Origin: JAZGGS01 sp963714405
GTDB lineage: Bacteria > Bacteroidota > Ignavibacteria > Ignavibacteriales > Ignavibacteriaceae
Direction: 5' to 3'
Assembly: GCA_963714405.1 (NCBI GenBank)
Contig: CAVQOH010000003.1
Location: forward strand, 89,936 to 153,935
DNA length: 64,000 nt
Under the pieces are notes generated by a model. That model ran no database searches, was not told the DNA's origin, and worked only from the letters and a program-made list of their open reading frames with translations. Below, piece by piece: positions 57,676 to 64,000 of this stretch; within the stretch, counting starts at the first letter, position 1, and each line of letters opens with the position of its first letter. A program made the translations under genes and the position numbers.

Positions 57676-58758
57676 ATGTTTGAAAAAACAATTTCAAAAA
57701 TTGAAAAATGGATTGATGATCGCTACGATATCAGGCCGTTAAAAAATTTACTGCTGCACAAAAAAGTACCCGTCCATAAATTTTCATTTTTTTATTACCT
57801 GGGTGGAATAACGCTCTTTCTTTTTATTGTACAGGTAATTACAGGTATACTGCTTTTAATGTATTACAAACCGGGTGAGGAAAGTGCATATGAAAGTGTG
57901 CGTTTTATAGTTACTGAAGTTAATTTCGGATGGCTTTTTCGTAATGTGCATAGCTGGTCTGCAAACATGATGATACTTTTTGCATTTGCACATATGTTTA
58001 GTGTGTTCTTTACACGTGCGTATAAAAAACCAAGAGAACTAACCTGGATTACCGGGGTAATCCTTTTAGGTTTAGCGATGGGATTCGGATTTAGTGGTTA
58101 CCTGCTTCCTTGGAATGAACTAGCTTTTTTTGCTACGAAGGTAGGAACTGATATTGCAGGTATTCTTCCTTTAATAGGAGATTCAGTAAAAGAAGTTTTA
58201 CGCGGCGGCGAAGAAGTTACTGGTGCAACCCTATCAAGGTTTTATGGGATTCATGTTGCATTGTTACCTTTCTTAACTACGATATTTCTCGTTGTTCATC
58301 TGTTTTTTGTTCAAAAGCAGGGTATGCATGAGCCAGAAAGCTTTTCAAAACTTAAAAAAGAGGATAGAAACTACACACCTTTTTTTCCCAATTTTGCATT
58401 AAAAGATGCATTGTTATGGTTAATTGTTTTTAATGTTTTAATCTTTTTAGCATTAATGTTCCCATGGGAATTAGGTTTAAAAGCTGATCCCTTTGCCCCT
58501 GCACCTGCTGGAATAAAACCTGAATGGTATTTTATGTTTATGTTCCAAACATTAAAGTTTATTCCCCCGCACGTACTTTTTATTGAAGGAGAAGTTTTAG
58601 GCGTTTTCACATTCGGTATTGCCGGCCTACTGTGGATGTTCGTTCCTTTTATAAATGTTAAAGAAAAAAAGAATTCTAAAATTAAATTGATGACATTAAT
58701 TGGAATTTTAATTGTAGCATTTATTGTAGTGATGACAATTTATGGTTACCTGAGCTAA
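57676..58758 (+). CDS. petB: Cytochrome b, fused b6/subunit IV type
   Basis: A 360-residue quinol-oxidising membrane subunit. The N-terminal half carries four helices with haem ligand pairs H-S-W ... F-A-H (13 residues between) and I-H-V ... V-V-H-L (14 between), the spacing of cytochrome b6. The C-terminal part contains P-E-W-Y-F, the quinol-oxidation loop motif, followed by three further helices as in subunit IV. The two are fused, as in several Bacteroidota and Gram-positive bc complexes. There is no cytochrome c1 or f gene next to it; the following gene is a nonahaem cytochrome c. Confidence 0.93.
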   Translation: MFEKTISKIEKWIDDRYDIRPLKNLLLHKKVPVHKFSFFYYLGGITLFLFIVQVITGILLLMYYKPGEESAYESVRFIVTEVNFGWLFRNVHSWSANMMILFAFAHMFSVFFTRAYKKPRELTWITGVILLGLAMGFGFSGYLLPWNELAFFATKVGTDIAGILPLIGDSVKEVLRGGEEVTGATLSRFYGIHVALLPFLTTIFLVVHLFFVQKQGMHEPESFSKLKKEDRNYTPFFPNFALKDALLWLIVFNVLIFLALMFPWELGLKADPFAPAPAGIKPEWYFMFMFQTLKFIPPHVLFIEGEVLGVFTFGIAGLLWMFVPFINVKEKKNSKIKLMTLIGILIVAFIVVMTIYGYLS

Positions 58759-58816
58759 TGTAAAAATTCTGTTTGTAATCTTATTAAGAATATATACTAA
58801 CACAAGTGAGGATACA

Positions 58817-60091
58817 ATGAGTTACATAAGACTCAATGAATATAACTTTTTAATTCTGTTTGTTTTAATAAACGGAATAGTTATCCTTGGCTTATCGAAC
58901 TTAGTTGCACAAACTAATCCTAAAGATGATCAATGTGTTGTATGCCATCAGGAAAATGAATTAATGCCTGAAGGATTTAATGAATATGATGTTCATTTTC
59001 AGAAAGGAATATCCTGTACAGGTTGTCATGGCGGAGATTCAACTTCCGATGATGAAGAGTTTGCAATGAGTAAAGAAACCGGATTTGTTGGAGTTCCAAA
59101 CCGTAAGGAAACTCCAGCATTTTGTGGTAAATGCCATTCAAAACCTGAATATATGCGTATTTACCATCCTAGGATGGAGACTGACCAGGAAGATCAATAC
59201 TATACTAGTGTACATGGAATTAAGCTAAATGAAGGTGATGAAAACGTGGCGACCTGTGTTAGTTGCCACACATCACACAGCATTTTACCGGCAAGTGATC
59301 CTCGCTCAACAGTATATGCAATAAATGTTCCCAATACATGTAAAACTTGCCACAGCGATGCTGGTTTTATGGAAGGATATAATATTCCAGTTGATCAATT
59401 TGAATTATATGCAGGTAGTGTGCATGGCAAAGCACTGTTAGAGAAAAAAGATACAGGCTCACCGGCATGTAACGATTGTCATGGCAATCATGGCGCCACT
59501 CCTCCAGGAATTTCATCAATATCATTCGTATGCGGTAATTGCCACACAAACAATATGAACTACTTCAGAGACACACAAATGGCTGAGGTGTTTGAGGAGC
59601 TTGATATTCATGGCTGCGAACAATGCCACGGTTACCATGCTGTCCAAAAAACCAATGATGAGATGATTGGTACGGGAGATAACTCAGTTTGCATTGAATG
59701 CCACGATGAGGGTGATGCAGGTTATGATGCATCTAAGTTTATTCACCGGGCAATTATCGAACTTGTAAATTTAAATGATTCGGCCAAAAGCAAATTAACC
59801 GATGTTAAAATTAAAGGGATGAATGATGTAGATATTGGCTTTTTATTACAGGAAAGCCATCAAAAGCTAATTGAAGCCAGAACTCTTGTTCATACATTTG
59901 ATACTTCAAAAGTAAACGAGAAAACTAATGAAGGAAAGGAAAGAGTTCTTAAAGCAATAAATCTTGCGGATAAAGAACTTAATGAATACTCTACGCGAAG
60001 AAAAGGATATGCTATAGCAACAATTGTTTTCATATTGTTTGCAGTAGCACTTTATCTTAAAATAAGAGATTATGAAAAGAAAAAAACTTAA
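58817..60091 (+). CDS. Nonahaem cytochrome c
   Basis: A 424-residue protein with nine C-x-x-C-H sites, for example C-V-V-C-H, C-T-G-C-H, C-G-K-C-H, C-V-S-C-H and C-I-E-C-H, spread over residues ~35-295. A hydrophobic segment near residues 10-30 is a signal peptide or anchor. After ~310 comes a helical region, then a transmembrane helix (A-T-I-V-F-I-L-F-A-V-A-L-Y) and a basic C-terminus. So it is held in the membrane with haems on the outer side. It probably receives electrons from the Rieske/cytochrome b pair. No family such as NapC, NrfA or Hao is clear. Confidence 0.9.
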   Translation: MSYIRLNEYNFLILFVLINGIVILGLSNLVAQTNPKDDQCVVCHQENELMPEGFNEYDVHFQKGISCTGCHGGDSTSDDEEFAMSKETGFVGVPNRKETPAFCGKCHSKPEYMRIYHPRMETDQEDQYYTSVHGIKLNEGDENVATCVSCHTSHSILPASDPRSTVYAINVPNTCKTCHSDAGFMEGYNIPVDQFELYAGSVHGKALLEKKDTGSPACNDCHGNHGATPPGISSISFVCGNCHTNNMNYFRDTQMAEVFEELDIHGCEQCHGYHAVQKTNDEMIGTGDNSVCIECHDEGDAGYDASKFIHRAIIELVNLNDSAKSKLTDVKIKGMNDVDIGFLLQESHQKLIEARTLVHTFDTSKVNEKTNEGKERVLKAINLADKELNEYSTRRKGYAIATIVFILFAVALYLKIRDYEKKKT

Positions 60092-60131
60092 ATTGACAAA
60101 AACATTATTAAATTAAAAATTATTTCTACTG

Positions 60132-61763
60132 ATGAACAACTCCACAGATGATTCGGCATTTAATAAAATATTAAATAGCTTAAAAAATATTGAAGATCGT
60201 TTATCTAAGGTTGAAACAAAACTGCAGTTAGAGAACGAAGCATTTGAAGAAGATATTTCACAGGTTCAACAAGAGGAAATTAAACCAATTGCAGAAGATA
60301 ACCTTGAAAGCAGAATTGGTGAATATTGGATTCCTAAAGTTGCAATTGTGGCATTTATTATTGGAATGATTTTCTTCCTAACATTTCCTTTAAAAGGTTT
60401 ATCTTCTGGATTCTTAATTCTATTTGGATACTTTATAGCAATCGGGCTTATTATTGCATCAAGGATGTTAAAAAAATCATTTGCGCATTTTACCGGATAT
60501 GCTGTTGCCGGTAGTATGATTATATCCTATCTAACAACTTTGCGCCTCCATTATTTTGGAGATGAACATATTATTACCAGCCCCGGAATTGAATTCGTTT
60601 TACTTTTATTTGTAACAGCAATTTCACTTTATATAGGAGTTAAAAGGAATTCAGTATATCTTACTGCTTTAGCACTATTATTGGGTTATATTACAGCTGA
60701 TATTAATAGTAATGCTTTATTTATTTTCATCACGCTTACCGGATTATCAATATTAGTTGTTTATTTCACAGTTAAATATTCCTGGCAAGGATTATTAATT
60801 TACGGAATCGTGCTTACCTATTTTGTACACTTACTCTGGTTTATAAATAATCCGTTTCTTGGCAACGTAATGCAGCTTGTAACTGTTCCTCAGGAAAATC
60901 TTTTATTTTTACTGATATATCTCTTTATCTTCAGCCTGGGTAATATATTGCGCAAAAACAGGGATGAAGAAAAATTTAATGTTGTCTTAAGTTCATTTTT
61001 AAATGCTTCAGGGGGATACGGATTATTTTTACTAATTACACTTGCATCTAAGACTCAGTTTTTTGGTATCTATCATTTTGCGGCTTTCGCTTTAGCAATC
61101 ATCATGGCAATTAATCTTTGGGTAAAGGAGAAAAGCAGATACTCAACTTTTATTTACGCAATGCTTGCTTACACCGCATTAAGTGTAGCAATTATTTTCT
61201 CATTTAACGCACCGGCTTTCTTTATCTGGTTATGCTGGCAGAGTCTAATCGTTTTATCAACTGCTTTATGGTTCAGATCAAAATATATAGTTTTAGCAAA
61301 TTTCATAATTTTTATTGTTGTCTTAATCGTTTACCTGGTTACAGAAGGTACAATAGGAATAGAAAGTATTAGCTTTGGTATGGTCGCATTAATAAGTGCG
61401 AGAGTTTTAAACTGGCAGAAAGAACGGCTTGAATTAGAAACAGATAAAATTAGAACAGCATACCTGTTAACTTCACTGTTTGTGCTTCCTTATTCATTTT
61501 ACCACATATTCCCCAGCGAATTTGTGGGTATTGCCCTTGTTGGATTAGCAATAGTGTATTATTTACTTAGCGTAATGCTAAACAATGATAAGTACAGATT
61601 ACTGGCGTTGGGAACATTGCTAATGACAGTTGTTTATTTACTGGTATATGGTATAACCAGTTCAGAAACGATTTTTAAAATTATATCATTTTTGCTGGTT
61701 GCAGGTGTACTTGGAGTAATATCATTAATATATTCGAAACGAAAGAACAAAATAAAAGACTAG
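60132..61763 (+). CDS. DUF2339-like multi-pass membrane protein
   Basis: A 543-residue protein. An N-terminal coiled coil (I-L-N-S-L-K-N-I-E-D-R-L-S-K-V) is followed by E-S-R-I-G-E-Y-W-I-P-K-V, a typical lead-in to DUF2339, and then about fourteen hydrophobic helices to the end. No signal peptide, catalytic motif or haem site is seen. The function of this domain is not known. It is placed inside the respiratory cluster, 40 nt after the nonahaem gene, and so is probably cotranscribed with it. Confidence 0.75.
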   Translation: MNNSTDDSAFNKILNSLKNIEDRLSKVETKLQLENEAFEEDISQVQQEEIKPIAEDNLESRIGEYWIPKVAIVAFIIGMIFFLTFPLKGLSSGFLILFGYFIAIGLIIASRMLKKSFAHFTGYAVAGSMIISYLTTLRLHYFGDEHIITSPGIEFVLLLFVTAISLYIGVKRNSVYLTALALLLGYITADINSNALFIFITLTGLSILVVYFTVKYSWQGLLIYGIVLTYFVHLLWFINNPFLGNVMQLVTVPQENLLFLLIYLFIFSLGNILRKNRDEEKFNVVLSSFLNASGGYGLFLLITLASKTQFFGIYHFAAFALAIIMAINLWVKEKSRYSTFIYAMLAYTALSVAIIFSFNAPAFFIWLCWQSLIVLSTALWFRSKYIVLANFIIFIVVLIVYLVTEGTIGIESISFGMVALISARVLNWQKERLELETDKIRTAYLLTSLFVLPYSFYHIFPSEFVGIALVGLAIVYYLLSVMLNNDKYRLLALGTLLMTVVYLLVYGITSSETIFKIISFLLVAGVLGVISLIYSKRKNKIKD

Positions 61764-62062
61764 TTGATTTGTCTGGGGAAGAGATTCTCTTATCTGGAGA
61801 ATATTTATTAACCTTCTATTCCTGTCACTTTTATTAGATTAATGTAACTTTATAATTAAATAATTTGTAGTGTAATTATTGCATTACAAGTATGCATTTT
61901 TTACTTGATTTATAATAAAAAGTTTGATAATTAAATAATAATGTTTGCACAATTTTTGATATATATTAAGTGATCCTGCAAGAAACGATATTCCTGTATT
62001 ATATCATTTCTTTTGAACTTCGTGGTTGAAAAAAAATTCATGAACCTTAAAAACTAGATGAA
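61764..62062. other. Intergenic region before the FAD/Fe-S oxidoreductase
   Basis: About 299 AT-rich nucleotides with no gene that I can support. It contains GAACTTCGTG at 62015-62024, the inverted copy of a 10-mer in the region upstream of the cluster. A new promoter here is likely, so the two downstream genes may form a second transcription unit. No clear hairpin terminator is visible. Confidence 0.5.
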
Positions 62063-63397
62063 ATGGAAGTTTTATTAGAGAATATTATAACTTATACGGT
62101 TGTATTCATAATCATCGGCATAATAATATATTTCTATTTACGTAACTCAAATACCAAGTCAAGAGATGTAAAGCTTAAAAGAAATAAAGCAGAAGAACTT
62201 GGTTTTCACGAACCGGTTTCTCTTCATCCAATAATTGATGCTGATATTTGTATTGGCAGCGGTGCCTGCGTTACAGCTTGTCCCGAAAAGGATATAATTG
62301 GGGTTGCTAATGGAAAAGGAATTACTATAAATGCATCAAGATGTGTCGGGCATGGTGCTTGCTTTCACGCATGCCCCGTTCAGGCAATAACGCTATGCAT
62401 TGGTACAGAAAAAAGGGGTGTTGAACTGCCTCACATTAGCCAGAAATTTGAAACAACAATACCCGGTTTATATATAGCAGGTGAACTTGGAGGAATGGGA
62501 TTAATTAAAAACGCAGTTGAGCAAGGTAAGCAGGCAATCGGTAATTTATCGGAAAACCTTAAAGTATCTTCAAATGCGGAATTAGATGTTTTGATTGTTG
62601 GCGCAGGTCCCGCAGGAATTTCTGCATCGCTTGAATCAAAAAAGAGAAAGTTAAAATTTGTAACTCTTGAACAATCTACTTTAGGTGGAACTGTTGCTTC
62701 TTTTCCAAGAGCAAAAATTGTGATGACTTCTCCGATGGATTTACCGCTTCACGGAAAAGTTAAACTAACAGAAACTTCAAAGACAGAACTTCTGGAATTA
62801 TGGAACAATGTGTTATCTAAAAATGAAATAAATATTAATGAGGAAGAAAAAGTAGAATCGATTGAAAAACAGGATAATATGTTTATTGTTAAAACTAATA
62901 AAAAACACTATACAACAAAGAGTGTTCTCCTTGCAATAGGAAGAAGAGGATCACCTCGTAAATTAGATGTTCCGGGTGAAGAAAAGGAAAAGGTTGCTTA
63001 CCGTTTAATTGAGCCTGAATACATTAATGGTAAAAATATTCTAGTGGTCGGTGGTGGAGATTCTGCAATTGAATCTGCATTATTACTGGCGAATGAAAGT
63101 AATATTGTTACTCTATCTTATAGAAGTGATTCGTTTGCGAGATTAAAACCAAAAAATCTGGAACAAATAAATAAAGCAATTAAGAGCGAGAATGTTAAAG
63201 TTTTATTTAACACAAACGTAGTTGAAATTTTGGATTCAGCAGTAATTTTGAAATTTAATGAATCGGAAGAAATAATTTCAATTGAGAATGATCTTGTTTA
63301 CATTTTTGCTGGTGGCATTCTTCCTACAAAATTTTTGGAAAAAATTGGAATTATGATAACTAAAAAATTTGGAGAAGCTGTTCTTCAACATAAGTAA
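62063..63397 (+). CDS. FAD-dependent oxidoreductase with two [4Fe-4S] clusters and a membrane anchor
   Basis: A 444-residue protein. Residues ~8-27 form a transmembrane helix (V-V-F-I-I-I-G-I-I-I-Y-F-Y). Next is a 2[4Fe-4S] ferredoxin domain (C-I-G-S-G-A-C-V-T-A-C-P, then C-V-G-H-G-A-C-F-H-A-C-P). Then a thioredoxin-reductase-like FAD/NAD(P) module follows, with V-G-A-G-P-A-G-I near 177 and V-V-G-G-G-D-S-A near 335. It lacks a C-x-x-C disulfide, so it is not a thioredoxin reductase. The likely job is NAD(P)H or ferredoxin oxidation feeding electrons to the membrane or cytochromes. The partner is unproven. Confidence 0.85.
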   Translation: MEVLLENIITYTVVFIIIGIIIYFYLRNSNTKSRDVKLKRNKAEELGFHEPVSLHPIIDADICIGSGACVTACPEKDIIGVANGKGITINASRCVGHGACFHACPVQAITLCIGTEKRGVELPHISQKFETTIPGLYIAGELGGMGLIKNAVEQGKQAIGNLSENLKVSSNAELDVLIVGAGPAGISASLESKKRKLKFVTLEQSTLGGTVASFPRAKIVMTSPMDLPLHGKVKLTETSKTELLELWNNVLSKNEININEEEKVESIEKQDNMFIVKTNKKHYTTKSVLLAIGRRGSPRKLDVPGEEKEKVAYRLIEPEYINGKNILVVGGGDSAIESALLLANESNIVTLSYRSDSFARLKPKNLEQINKAIKSENVKVLFNTNVVEILDSAVILKFNESEEIISIENDLVYIFAGGILPTKFLEKIGIMITKKFGEAVLQHK

Positions 63398-63416
63398 GAA
63401 ATTCTGAGAGTATTTT

Positions 63417-64000
63417 ATTAACAAATTATATTTCAAAATAATTCTGGTATTTATTATTAGCTATTACAACAATTTTGCACAGATTTCTCCGGGGGATCTT
63501 ACAACAGCGCACGCTGATCTTGAAGGGTTAAGCAATTGCACAAGCTGCCATGTTCTTGGAGAGCGGGTTCACAACGATAAATGTCTTGAATGCCACACAG
63601 AAATTAAAACACTGCAAAACTCCAAAGCAGGTTATCATTCAAATTCTGAAGTTACAAGTAAAGACTGTGCTAAGTGCCACAGCGAGCACAATGGCAGAAA
63701 ATTTAGAATAGTAAACTTTGATCCAAATTCATTCAATCATTCCAAAACAGGTTATAAACTAACTGGCAGGCACGAAAATACTGATTGTGTAAAGTGTCAT
63801 CAGCCAAAATTTATTTCCAATTTAAAAATTAAAAAACGAAAAGGAACTTACCTTGGATTGAATACAAATTGTATTACCTGTCATGAGGATTACCATCAGA
63901 AAGCTCTTGGAGATGAATGCTCAAATTGCCACAACACAACCGCATTCAAACCAGCAGAAAAATTCGATCATAATAAAGCCAGGTTTAAACTTGATGGTTC
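63417..64000 (+). CDS. Multihaem cytochrome c, N-terminal part (cut by window edge)
   Basis: Open through the right edge. At least six C-x-x-C-H sites occur in 194 codons: C-T-S-C-H, C-L-E-C-H, C-A-K-C-H, C-V-K-C-H, C-I-T-C-H and C-S-N-C-H. They are preceded by a hydrophobic signal peptide ending N-F-A-Q. No ATG, GTG or TTG is in frame at the start; an ATT at 63417, with GAGAG about 8 nt upstream, gives the best start. Either a rare ATT start or a base error is possible. The last in-frame stop is the TGA just upstream. It lies 20 nt after the oxidoreductase gene. Confidence 0.8.
   Translation, partial: MNKLYFKIILVFIISYYNNFAQISPGDLTTAHADLEGLSNCTSCHVLGERVHNDKCLECHTEIKTLQNSKAGYHSNSEVTSKDCAKCHSEHNGRKFRIVNFDPNSFNHSKTGYKLTGRHENTDCVKCHQPKFISNLKIKKRKGTYLGLNTNCITCHEDYHQKALGDECSNCHNTTAFKPAEKFDHNKARFKLDG

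Noticed and set aside
1..64000. CRISPR array, IS element or prophage
   Set aside because: No regularly spaced repeats, transposase or phage structural genes were seen. The only mobile-type traces are the remnants at 8541-8891.

Overview
The window looks like an AT-rich genome of the Ignavibacteria/Chlorobi branch of the Bacteroidota. Seven predicted secreted proteins end in the type IX secretion sorting domain (a P-N-P-F-N-P motif followed about 70 residues later by K-K-M-x-x-x-K). PNGase F-like, M1, reprolysin and DUF2723 proteins, a b558-type SdhC and a Bacteroidota-like -33/-7 promoter (TTTG-N17-TATATTTG) agree with this. The assignment is inference from protein families; no 16S gene is present.

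Layout. 1-2.7 kb: start of trxB, queG, a Rieske ferredoxin, an MBL-fold hydrolase and a ferredoxin. 2.9-6.5 kb: a haem-less cytochrome c remnant, then an acyl-CoA dehydrogenase/YidD-like/twin TPR operon. 6.7-8.4 kb: rlmN and a SpoU methyltransferase. 8.5-8.9 kb: decayed ORF6N and restriction-modification remnants. 8.9-20.5 kb: AlbA_2 regulator, TPR lipoprotein (possibly SprE/PorW-like), PII, secA, glnE and a DUF2723 membrane protein. 20.5-26.8 kb: DUF4837 lipoprotein, polyprenol/diacylglycerol-kinase-like protein, ftsH, hpt, tilS and greA. 26.9-42.2 kb: T9SS cargo (M1 peptidase, reprolysin, PNGase F, four tandem proteins), an AddB-like nuclease and a CYTH protein. 42.2-51.7 kb: redoxin, M14 peptidase, zinc-ribbon protein, rpsU, LOG protein, dacB, secG, tRNA-Met, M48 lipoprotein, obgE and an acidic protein. 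51.7-55.1 kb: sdhCAB. 55.4-64 kb: a respiratory cluster on the + strand.

The respiratory cluster (haem-b-like membrane protein, TPR protein, Rieske, fused cytochrome b6/subunit IV, nonahaem cytochrome c, DUF2339 protein, FAD/two-[4Fe-4S] oxidoreductase, and a second multihaem cytochrome running off the window) lies divergently next to succinate dehydrogenase. I read it as a quinol:multihaem-cytochrome oxidoreductase in which a nonahaem cytochrome takes the place of cytochrome c1/f. It is the strongest candidate for an incompletely described system. A second candidate is the YidD-like/twin PGxGxxY-TPR module at 3.2-5.4 kb.

Caveat: secA, rlmN, sdhA, sdhC, dacB, secG, obgE, glnE, an M48 lipoprotein and the TPR lipoprotein all carry 1-nt shifts that can be reconciled with family-conserved sequence in a neighbouring frame. 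Several of these genes are normally essential, so the shifts most likely reflect local consensus errors rather than gene loss. The stretch between about 18.5 and 46 kb is clean.
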